A stretch of DNA of 37,950 nt. Source: JAPSGM01 sp036556985 (GTDB lineage Bacteria; Chloroflexota; Limnocylindria; QHBO01). Shown one piece after another: positions 16,501-23,180 of the stretch. The notes under the pieces were generated by a model. The model did no database searches, was not told the DNA's origin, and saw nothing but the letters and a program-made list of their open reading frames with translations. The DNA lies in assembly GCA_036556985.1 (NCBI GenBank), contig DATBIK010000051.1, forward strand, positions 1 through 37,950, given 5' to 3'. The translations under genes and the position numbers were made by a program. Position 1 is the first letter of the stretch. Each line of letters starts with the position of its first letter.

Positions 16501-16617
16501 ATTCGCAAGGCGAATGCCGTGCAGCCTTGACGCATGGCTCCGTGCCATGCCACTCGCCACGCGAATGCCGTGGCGAACCGGCACCGTCAACCGCGGATGG
16601 GAACTCGCCTGGCGAAT
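16501..16617. repeat. Three 15-bp dyads AYTCGC-N3-GCGAAT at exact 51-bp spacing
   Basis: Copies lie at 16501-16515 (ATTCGC AAG GCGAAT, perfect), 16552-16566 (ACTCGC CAC GCGAAT) and 16603-16617 (ACTCGC CTG GCGAAT). Starts are exactly 51 bp apart, leaving 36-bp intervals that do not match each other, apart from GCCGTG after the first two copies. The array fills most of the gap between the efp stop and the xseA start. Two other perfect stems are interleaved: GCATGGC-N5-GCCATGC (16532-16550) and TCGCCACG-N7-CGTGGCGA (16554-16576). It could be an operator array upstream of xseA, a set of RNA hairpins downstream of efp, or a dispersed intergenic palindrome family. The repeats are seen; any function is inference. 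Confidence 0.8.
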
Positions 16618-16659
16618 GAACGGCAAAGCGGCGGCCACGGCTCCATTCACGGGACTGGC

Positions 16660-17220
16660 CTACTGGACTCGGGTGACGTATTCGCCGGTGCGGGTGTCGA
16701 CCCGGAGCGTGTCGCCCTCGTTGATGAAGAGCGGCACCTGGACGACGAGCCCGGTCTCGACCGTGGCCGCCTTCTTCGCGCCGGTGGCGGTGTCGCCGGC
16801 GAAGCCGGGATCGGTCTGGGTCACGACCAGGTCGACGGTGACCGGCAGGTCGACGCCGAGGACCTCGCCCTCGTACATCGAGACGAAGACCTCGGTGTTC
16901 TCCTTCAGGTAGCGCGCGTCGTCGCCGAGCATCGCGCCGCCGATCGCGAACTGGTCGTAGGTCTCGTTGTCCATGAAGTGGAACGCGTCGCCATCGGTGT
17001 AGAGGTACATCACCTTGCGCTGCTCGACGCGCGCCCGCGGCCAGCGGGTGCCGGCCTGGAAGGTCCGCTCCACGATGTCGCCCTTGCGCACGTTCTGCAG
17101 CTTCATGCGGACCTGTGCCGATCCGCGCGCCATCTTGATGTGCGTCCAGTCCAGCACCTTCATGAGCTGGCCGTCCAGCTCGATGATGACGCCCTTCTTG
17201 ATGTCACCGGTGTCGATCAA
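16660..17220 (-). CDS. efp: Translation elongation factor P
   Basis: Relieves ribosome stalling at polyproline. The three beta-barrel domains are evident in 186 residues: LIDTGDIKKGVIIELDGQL, RTFQAGTRWPRARVEQRKVM, and the C-terminal DTRTGEYVTRVQ. The tip loop reads HIKMARGSAQVR, so the usually modified Lys is replaced by Arg32 and the common PG pair is lost. The start is a TTG at 17220, seven bases after AGGAGG; the more obvious ATG at 17224 is out of frame and opens only MFDRHR then stop. Using TTG gives the normal EF-P N-terminus. Confidence 0.93.
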   Translation of the reverse strand: MIDTGDIKKGVIIELDGQLMKVLDWTHIKMARGSAQVRMKLQNVRKGDIVERTFQAGTRWPRARVEQRKVMYLYTDGDAFHFMDNETYDQFAIGGAMLGDDARYLKENTEVFVSMYEGEVLGVDLPVTVDLVVTQTDPGFAGDTATGAKKAATVETGLVVQVPLFINEGDTLRVDTRTGEYVTRVQ

Positions 17221-17224
17221 ACAT
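17204..17224 (-). other. Out-of-frame six-codon ORF overlapping the efp start
   Basis: ATG at 17224-17222 opens MFDRHR followed by TGA at 17206-17204, overlapping the in-frame TTG start of efp in ATGTTTG. Only three bases separate it from the AGGAGG site, which is too close for good initiation, whereas the TTG has seven. It may be chance, or a competing start that tunes EF-P synthesis. Confidence 0.3.
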
Positions 17225-17290
17225 GTGCCTCCTGGTGGGCCGATGCCGCGCGGGCGCACTCAGGATACGGCACGCGGAGCGGCCGCCTGC

Positions 17291-17355
17291 CGCGGCTCGC
17301 CGCGGCTCGCGGTGCGCAGCTATCAGCGATATGGCGTTAGTGATATATCGGCTGA
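17291..17355. promoter_or_regulatory. AT-rich inverted repeat and tandem 10-mer between pepP-like gene and efp
   Basis: In the 161-bp gap before efp, TCAGCGATAT (17323-17332) faces ATATCGGCTGA (17345-17355), 10-bp arms with a single extra base and a 12-bp centre. It stands out as AT-rich in a 70% GC context. Next to it is a perfect tandem copy of CGCGGCTCGC (17291-17310). It may be an efp operator or promoter region or a terminator hairpin for the upstream aminopeptidase gene; there is no T-tract. The rest of the gap (17225-17290, 17356-17381) shows nothing clear. Confidence 0.4.
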
Positions 17356-17381
17356 CGAGCGACGGCAGCCTCCGGCGTGAA

Positions 17382-18473
17382 CTAGAGGACCAGCAGCTCG
17401 CGGGGCGAGTGCGTGAGTCGTCGCGGACCATCGGCCTCGAGCACGACGTCGTCCTCGATCCGGATGCCGATCTCCCCCGGCAGGTAGACCCCGGGCTCGA
17501 TGCTGAACACCATGCACGCCTCGAGCGGACGGTGCCAGGTCAGCAGCCGTGGCTCCTCGTGGGTCTCCAGGCCGATGCCGTGGCCGAGCCCGTGGGTGAA
17601 CGCCTCCCCCAGCCCGGCGGCCTCCAGGCTGCGCCGTGCGACGGCGTGCACCTCCGAGCCGATGACGCCGATCGCGACCGCCTCGAACGCCACCTGCTGG
17701 GCCTCCCGGACCGCCTCGTAGCGCCGGCGCGCCTCGGCATCGGGCTCGCCAAAGAAGACCGTGCGGGTCATGTCGCTGCGGTAGCCGTCGACCTGGCAGC
17801 CGAAGTCGATGAGCAGCGGCTGCCCGGCCGCCACCGGTGTGTCGGAAGGCTTGCCGTGCGGCATCGCCGCCCGGGCGCCGACGAGGACGAGCGGCTCGAA
17901 GGCCAGCGCCTCCGCCCCGTTGGCCCGGAACCAGCCGGTGAGCTCCCACGCCACCTCGCGCTCGGTCATGCCGGGGCGGACCGTGTCGAGCAGGTGCGTG
18001 AAGCATCGGTCCGTGAGCGCGCAGGCGCGCTCGATGGCGGCGATCTCGCCCGCGTCCTTGCACAACCGCAGCGTCTCGAGCTCCTCGTCGAGCGGCACCA
18101 GCTCGAGGCCGGCGGCCTCGAGCGATGCCCACTCGGCGTGGGACATCGCCCGCGCCTCGGCCCCCAGCCGTCGCGCGCGGACCTCGGCAGCGATGGGCGG
18201 CAGCCCCTCGCCGATGAGCCCGCGCGTGCGGCGCACCTCCCAGCCGGGGCATTCGTGCTCGGCCTGCTCGGTGTAGCGGGCATCGGCCAGGACGAGCTGC
18301 GCGGCATCGGTGACGAGCAGGGTGCCGGACCAGCCGGAGGTGGGCTCCTCGCCGGCGCCCAGCACGAACCCAGCGAGCCAGCGTTTGCCGGCGGTGCGGG
18401 TGACGAGCACGCCGTCCAGTCCGGCGGCCCGGGCGATATCGCGAACGCGCGCGAGCCGATCGGCGTCGGTCAC
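17382..18473 (-). CDS. M24-family aminopeptidase (Xaa-Pro aminopeptidase-like)
   Basis: A 363-residue creatinase-fold metallopeptidase. The N-terminal domain (VTDADRLARVRDIARAAG, VLVTRTAGKRWLAGF) precedes a catalytic domain with all five metal ligands: the two Asp in IDFGCQVDGYRSDMTRTV, His in HGLGHGIGLETHEEP, Glu in FSIEPGVYLPGEIG and Glu in IRIEDDVV. It likely removes N-terminal residues preceding proline, a role that pairs naturally with EF-P downstream. GTG start at 18473 forms a GTGA overlap with mltG. The open frame continues upstream through mltG but that part is out of frame for MltG and not coding. Confidence 0.93.
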   Translation of the reverse strand: MTDADRLARVRDIARAAGLDGVLVTRTAGKRWLAGFVLGAGEEPTSGWSGTLLVTDAAQLVLADARYTEQAEHECPGWEVRRTRGLIGEGLPPIAAEVRARRLGAEARAMSHAEWASLEAAGLELVPLDEELETLRLCKDAGEIAAIERACALTDRCFTHLLDTVRPGMTEREVAWELTGWFRANGAEALAFEPLVLVGARAAMPHGKPSDTPVAAGQPLLIDFGCQVDGYRSDMTRTVFFGEPDAEARRRYEAVREAQQVAFEAVAIGVIGSEVHAVARRSLEAAGLGEAFTHGLGHGIGLETHEEPRLLTWHRPLEACMVFSIEPGVYLPGEIGIRIEDDVVLEADGPRRLTHSPRELLVL

Positions 18474-19795
18474 GCCCCGGCGCACTCCTCGCTGGCCCTT
18501 GCCACGTTGGCGTTGTGCTCCGGGTATGTCCGTGCGAAGTAGTGCGAGCCGTCGCGCTGCCCGCCGGGGCAGCCGGCGACGAAGTAGAAGTACCCGCTCT
18601 CGGTATCGGCGAAGGCGACCGCCTCGAGCGAGCTGATCCGCGGCGAGGCGATCGGCGTCGGCGGCAGGCCGGGGTTCCGGTAGGTCTGGTAGCCGCGCAA
18701 GCGGCGCGGGAGGTCCACGTCGTTGCCGCCGACCTGGAGCTGCGGCCACCACTCGAGCGTGCCCCAGGCGTCGACAGCCGCGTCGCGGTGCTGGCGCGTG
18801 GCGAGCGCATACTGGAGCGTCGGGTCGGCGTTCAGCAGGCCCACCGTCTCGCCTTCCGGGTTGTTGATGCGATTGAGGTAGACGCCGGCGATGAGCGGGC
18901 GCTCCTCCTCGAGGACCGCCTCGCGCTCGACGATGCTCGCCAGCGTGGCCGCCTCGTCCACGGACAGGCCCTGCGCACGGATGCCGTCCGCGATCTCCGG
19001 CGTGAAGCGCCCCTCGAACGTGTCGAGCAGGAGCTCGACCAAGGCGCGCTCGCTGATGTTCGCAAAGACGCGGTACGTGTCGGGATAGAGGTAGCCCTCC
19101 AGGGTCCGGTCGCGCGGCAGGTCGGCGAGGAACTCGTACTGGTTCAGCAGGTCGGCCGGCGGCTGCCGCACGAGCGCCGCGAACTCCTCGAGGTTCAGCG
19201 TCAGCTGGGTCGAGCCGAGGTAGCCGACCACCTCCTCCAGGCGCCAGCCCTCCCGGAAGGTGAGCTCCACCTCCTCGCCGGCCTCGTTCTGGAGCGCGGC
19301 CACGATCTGCGAGGGCCGCATCGCCGGCGAGAGGTCGTACGTGCCGGCCTCCAGCGTCCCCTCGCGACCGGCCTGCAGGACGGCGAACTGGAAGGCGAGC
19401 GCGCTGCGCACGATCCCCTCGTTCACGAGCAGGTTGGCGATCTCGCGGTCGTTCGCCCCGAGCGGCACGGTCACCGTGATGCGCCCGCTGCCGCCGAGCG
19501 GCTCGTCGGCCAGCGCGGCGGAGTCGTACCACTCCACAAAGTCGCGCACGATGCCGTGCTCTATCGAGCCGGGATTGTCCTCGACCCACTCCATCAGCCG
19601 CGGGGCGAAGGCGAGGAAGCCGAGGAAGATGAGCGCCCCGGCGAGGGCCGCCACGCCCGCGAACCACGCCAGCAGGACCACCGGCTGGAACGCGCGCCGG
19701 CGACGGAACGGGCGTTCGCGCGTCTCGCGCAGCTCGCGGATCCGCGCGTTGCGGCGGTCCTCCTGGTCCCACAGCGGGTCCGGGGGTCGACTCAT
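18470..19795 (-). CDS. mltG: Endolytic murein transglycosylase MltG
   Basis: Membrane-anchored lytic transglycosylase that cuts nascent glycan strands. The 441-residue protein has a basic cytosolic N-terminus (residues 1-37), one transmembrane helix (about 38-63, VVLLAWFAGVAALAGALIF), a LysM-like region (VPLGANDREIANLLVNEGI) and the YceG catalytic domain: LEGYLYPDTYRV, LASIVEREAVLEEE with the catalytic Glu, ADPTLQYAL and YRNPGLPPTPIASP. A Cys-containing C-terminal extension (GCPGGQRDGSHYFARTY, then EECAGA) resembles the usual FSxTxxEH end. ATGA overlap with ruvX. The ruvX-mltG pairing is a known neighbourhood. Confidence 0.95.
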   Translation of the reverse strand: MSRPPDPLWDQEDRRNARIRELRETRERPFRRRRAFQPVVLLAWFAGVAALAGALIFLGFLAFAPRLMEWVEDNPGSIEHGIVRDFVEWYDSAALADEPLGGSGRITVTVPLGANDREIANLLVNEGIVRSALAFQFAVLQAGREGTLEAGTYDLSPAMRPSQIVAALQNEAGEEVELTFREGWRLEEVVGYLGSTQLTLNLEEFAALVRQPPADLLNQYEFLADLPRDRTLEGYLYPDTYRVFANISERALVELLLDTFEGRFTPEIADGIRAQGLSVDEAATLASIVEREAVLEEERPLIAGVYLNRINNPEGETVGLLNADPTLQYALATRQHRDAAVDAWGTLEWWPQLQVGGNDVDLPRRLRGYQTYRNPGLPPTPIASPRISSLEAVAFADTESGYFYFVAGCPGGQRDGSHYFARTYPEHNANVARASEECAGA

Positions 19796-20229
19796 TCGGC
19801 CTCCTGCTCGACGTCGGGTGGTAGGTGGGCGTCCAGGTATTCTTGCAGGATCAGGCGGGCGGCCGCCGAATCGAGCTCCCCGCTGCGGCGCCGGACGCGG
19901 CGTCCCTCGTCCGCCAGCTGTTCGGCCGCCTGCCAGGTGGTGAGCCGCTCGTCCACGTAGGCGACCGTGAGACCGATGGCGGCCAGCCGCTCCCCGAAGT
20001 CCCGCGCCGCGGCCGCCTGGGCCCCCTCGCTGCCGTCCATGTTGCGCGGCAGGCCGAGGACCACGAGGCCCGCCTCCTCGTCGCGCGCCAGGACGGCGAC
20101 GGTGTCCAGGTCCACGACGAGGCTCCGGCGCTGGAGCGCCGGACGGGCGAAGGCCATCCCTGTCCAGGTGTCCCCAACCGCCACGCCGATCCTCCGCCGC
20201 CCGTGGTCGAGCCCGATGACCCGCATCAC
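19792..20229 (-). CDS. ruvX: Putative pre-16S rRNA nuclease / Holliday junction resolvase RuvX (YqgF)
   Basis: RNase H-fold YqgF family, needed for 16S rRNA 5'-end processing. Motifs are IGLDHGRRRIGVAVGD with the first catalytic Asp, LVVLGLPRNMDGSEG, YVDERLTTWQAAEQL with catalytic Glu, and LDSAAARLILQEYLD with the last Asp. It has 145 residues from GTG 20229, or 144 from ATG 20226; both overlap the upstream stop (GTGATG). Coupled to mltG by ATGA. Usually adjacent to alaS-linked genes, as here. Confidence 0.95.
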   Translation of the reverse strand: MMRVIGLDHGRRRIGVAVGDTWTGMAFARPALQRRSLVVDLDTVAVLARDEEAGLVVLGLPRNMDGSEGAQAAAARDFGERLAAIGLTVAYVDERLTTWQAAEQLADEGRRVRRRSGELDSAAARLILQEYLDAHLPPDVEQEAE

Positions 20230-21854
20230 TCCTCGCCCACGCTGCGGATCTCGATGCGGAACTGGAGCTGCGGCACCCGGTCGACCCAGTCCGGCCAGAG
20301 CCGGACGGTCACCTCGCCGAGCCCCTCGAGGGCGGCTTCGACCTCTGCGGGAGTGCGGCCGGCGACGCGCTCACGGATGGCGGCCTCGTCGAGCACCGGG
20401 TCGGTCTCGGCGCTGACGAGGACGTCGACCGTCATCTCGTTCCCCTCGCGCGTCGCCTCGCCCACTTCCACCGTGATCGTGTCGGGCGCCACCTGCCGGC
20501 CGGGCGGGACCACCGTCTCGTCGTCGAGCAGCCGCTCGGCGGCGGCGGCCTCCACATCGGACAGGAACAGGTTGGCGCGCTCGTAGGCGAGCGTGCCGGA
20601 CAGGGTGAAGGTCCCCTCGCCGCGGCGGCCGACGAGGTCCTCGGGCACGTCGAAGGTGATCTCGCCCGGCTCGGCCTCGGCGTAGACGAGCTCTTGGTCC
20701 TCGGCGAGCACCTCCGCCAGCTGCTCCTCGAGATCGGCGCGGATCGCGCGTCGTGCCCGCCCCACGTCCTGCTCGGTGACCTCCGGCTCCGCGTTCTCCT
20801 CGCCGCCGCTGGTCGGGTCCTGGTTGCGCACGATCCGGTTCGGATTGTCGGAGAACGCCCGCAGCGCGTTCCGGACGTCCTCGTCGACGACGGTGTCGAT
20901 CGCGTCGGCCGCGACGTTGCCCTCCGGGCCGGGCTCGACGGCCGTGATGCCGACGTCCTGGGTGCCGGGGATCGTGAAGAAGCCGGTCGGCACGATGATC
21001 TCCTCGAGCGTGGCGAAGACGATTTCGCCGGCGGCGACCCGCGTGCCGGCCGCCACGCGGACCGGCGAGGTGTTGTAGTTCAAGAAGGTGACGACGCCGC
21101 CCGCCGACGTCGGGTCGCTGAACACGCCCGTTGCGCGGCGCTCGACCTCGGCCCGCAGCTCGCCCGACTCGACGTCCGCCACGGGGAGGGTGATCGCGTA
21201 CGCCACCGGGTCGATCGGTTCGCGGTTCGGCGCGATGCTGATGGTCGCCGCCGGCGCCACCGCGGCCAGGAAGCCGACGGCCACCAGCGCCGCGGCCACG
21301 AGCATGACGAGGAACGCGGCCGGCACCCCGCGCTGCGCCGGCGGCCGTGCCCGTCGTCCCGGAGCGGTGGCGGGTCGTGGACCGGGTGCCGGAGCGCGGC
21401 GTCGCGGTTGCGGCTGCGGCAGCGGCTGGACCGCCGGCACCGTCATCGTCTCCTCGAGCGAGCCGGGTCGCTCCGGGGCCCTCGACGGGAGGCCGGCGGC
21501 GGCGGTCACGCGCGCCTCGTCGCCGCGGACGACCCGGATCGGGGCGCGAAGCGCGGGCGGCGGCGCGGCCGGAACGGCGCCCTCGGCGCTCGCCTCGGAA
21601 ACCGACGCGAAGGCGGGGATGCCGGCCTCGGCGGCGAGCGCCCGCCCGGCGGCATCGGCCACCAGCGCCACCTCCCGGCCCTCCTCGGCCGCCACGCCGG
21701 CGAGCAGCCGCAGCGCGACCGCGCTCGTGGTTGCCTTCGACCGCCCGGAGGCCACGAGCACGACCCGGCCCGGCTCGGCGTCGCGCAGCCGCCGCACGAC
21801 CGAGGTGATCTCGTCGTCCGGCTCCAGGTAGAGGAGCGTCGGCTGGTCGGCCAT
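20226..21854 (-). CDS. Single-pass membrane protein with large extracytoplasmic domain (baseplate J/gp47-like)
   Basis: A 542-residue protein of unknown role. Residues 1-85 look like a small alpha/beta domain (LYLEPDDEITSVVRRLRD, VVLVASGRS). Residues about 95-175 are a Pro/Arg-rich linker. One transmembrane helix spans about 178-200 (AAFLVMLVAAALVAVGFLAA). The rest is a beta-rich outer part with GVVTFLNYNTSPVRVAAGT and TGFFTIPGTQDVGITAVEPG, which resembles the baseplate J/gp47-like proteins found in non-phage loci of Chloroflexota and candidate phyla. There are no tail or capsid genes nearby, so a phage origin is not supported. It overlaps the FtsA-like gene by one base (TGATG), suggesting that the ATPase and this protein act together at the membrane. 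Confidence 0.6.
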   Translation of the reverse strand: MADQPTLLYLEPDDEITSVVRRLRDAEPGRVVLVASGRSKATTSAVALRLLAGVAAEEGREVALVADAAGRALAAEAGIPAFASVSEASAEGAVPAAPPPALRAPIRVVRGDEARVTAAAGLPSRAPERPGSLEETMTVPAVQPLPQPQPRRRAPAPGPRPATAPGRRARPPAQRGVPAAFLVMLVAAALVAVGFLAAVAPAATISIAPNREPIDPVAYAITLPVADVESGELRAEVERRATGVFSDPTSAGGVVTFLNYNTSPVRVAAGTRVAAGEIVFATLEEIIVPTGFFTIPGTQDVGITAVEPGPEGNVAADAIDTVVDEDVRNALRAFSDNPNRIVRNQDPTSGGEENAEPEVTEQDVGRARRAIRADLEEQLAEVLAEDQELVYAEAEPGEITFDVPEDLVGRRGEGTFTLSGTLAYERANLFLSDVEAAAAERLLDDETVVPPGRQVAPDTITVEVGEATREGNEMTVDVLVSAETDPVLDEAAIRERVAGRTPAEVEAALEGLGEVTVRLWPDWVDRVPQLQFRIEIRSVGEE

Positions 21855-23173
21855 CAGTCGGCCAGGCTCATGCGGCGCACCGCGCTGCGCATCGCCCGTT
21901 CGGTGGCGCCGGTGCGGGCGTCGAGGACGAGCGCCTGGTTCGCGAGCGCCATCGGGGTGACGTCCTGCTGGGTGCCGAGCGCCCCGGTGCCGTCACGCAG
22001 GCCGATGACGTCGTCCGGCCGCAGCGCGAGCACCTGCGGCTGGCGCGAGAACGGGAGGTGGCGCCACCAGCCGTCCTCGCGCAGCACCTCGGCGATGTGC
22101 GGCAGCTCGGCGCCGCCGCCGCACAGGTAGATACGCGCCGGCAGCAGCTCGCCGTCGGCGAGGTCGCCGATCATGAGCTCCACGCCACGGCGCCACACGG
22201 TGGCGTCCTCCCCGAGCGCCGCGAGCAGCGCCTCGCGCGGGACCGATTCCGTCAGCTCGTCGGCCGCCGCGGCCAGCTTCAGCAGCTCGGCCCGCGTGAA
22301 CGACAGGCCGAAGCGCTCCGCCAGCCCGCGGGTGAAGGCCCGACCGCCCAGGGCGAGCATCTTCGTGCCCGCGATCCCGCCCTGCCGCACGAGCGCCACG
22401 TCGGTGGTGCCGCCGCCGACGTCCACGAACACCGCGCCGGAGTCGCCCAGCTCGCCCGGGTCCAGGCAGGTGGCGACGGCGTACGGCTCGGCGATGACGC
22501 CGAGCAGCTCGAGGCCGAGCCGTTGGGCGACCGACTGGAGCGCCCCGAGGTGGACCATCGGCGCGAACGCGTTGAAGACGGCGAGCTCGACCTGCGCTCC
22601 CGTGAAGCCGATGGGGTTGCTCACGACGTAGCCGTCGATCTTGATCTCGACGATCGCGGCGTGGACGAGCCGCACGTCGAGGCGTTCGACACCGCTCTCC
22701 CAGGCGATGCGCCGCTCGGCATCGTCGAGCGCCTCGCCCTGGACCTGGGTCACGATCCGCTCCAGCTCGGCGTCGCCCAGTGGCAGCTTCGGGTCGTGGC
22801 GGCGAACGGTGCCGCTCGAGGTCGTGCCCTTCACCAGCTCCCCGGCGATGCCGATCACCGCGGAGCGCGGGGTCAGCCCGGCCTGCGCCTGTGCCTCGTC
22901 GAGTGCCTTGCGGCAGTTCGCCACCACCGCCTCGATGTCGGTCACCGTGCCCGACTGCATGTGCGTCAGGCCCTGCCGCTGCCGGCCCGAGCCACGCACC
23001 ACGGCCGTCACCCCCTCCCCGGCCGGCTCGAGCGCCACGACGAGCGCCTTCGCGAACTCGGTGCCCACGTCGAGTGCGGTGAGCACCGCCGGCCCGGCCG
23101 CCGGCCCGCCGCGCGTGCCGCGCAGGCGCGCCACCAGCCCGCCGACGAGGTGGTGGACGCCCCTCCGCTCCAC
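21854..23173 (-). CDS. FtsA/PilM-like actin-fold ATPase
   Basis: A 439-residue protein with the actin-like ATPase fold: phosphate-1 loop LTALDVGTEFAKALVV, an SHS2-type region (VVSNPIGFTGAQVELAVFNA), phosphate-2 loop VFVDVGGGTTDVALV, and adenosine-site YLCGGGAELPHIAEVL. It resembles FtsA and PilM. The C-terminus (TERAMRSAVRRMSLAD) may be an amphipathic membrane-binding helix. No ftsZ, divisome or pilus genes are adjacent, so the exact role is open; the overlapping downstream membrane protein is the likely partner, much as PilM pairs with PilN. GTG start at 23173 with GAGGCGG upstream, 7 bp after the alaS stop. Confidence 0.75.
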   Translation of the reverse strand: MERRGVHHLVGGLVARLRGTRGGPAAGPAVLTALDVGTEFAKALVVALEPAGEGVTAVVRGSGRQRQGLTHMQSGTVTDIEAVVANCRKALDEAQAQAGLTPRSAVIGIAGELVKGTTSSGTVRRHDPKLPLGDAELERIVTQVQGEALDDAERRIAWESGVERLDVRLVHAAIVEIKIDGYVVSNPIGFTGAQVELAVFNAFAPMVHLGALQSVAQRLGLELLGVIAEPYAVATCLDPGELGDSGAVFVDVGGGTTDVALVRQGGIAGTKMLALGGRAFTRGLAERFGLSFTRAELLKLAAAADELTESVPREALLAALGEDATVWRRGVELMIGDLADGELLPARIYLCGGGAELPHIAEVLREDGWWRHLPFSRQPQVLALRPDDVIGLRDGTGALGTQQDVTPMALANQALVLDARTGATERAMRSAVRRMSLAD

Positions 23174-23180
23174 GTCCGCC

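Noticed and set aside
16501..16617. CRISPR array
   Set aside because: Interval length is CRISPR-like, but repeats are only 15 bp, there are three copies, and no cas gene is in the window.
18474..19772. Extension of the M24 peptidase frame upstream
   Set aside because: It is the wrong frame of mltG, which has clear MltG motifs and coupled ends.
20226..21854. Prophage remnant because of the baseplate-J-like resemblance
   Set aside because: It has a transmembrane anchor, housekeeping neighbours and no phage genes nearby.
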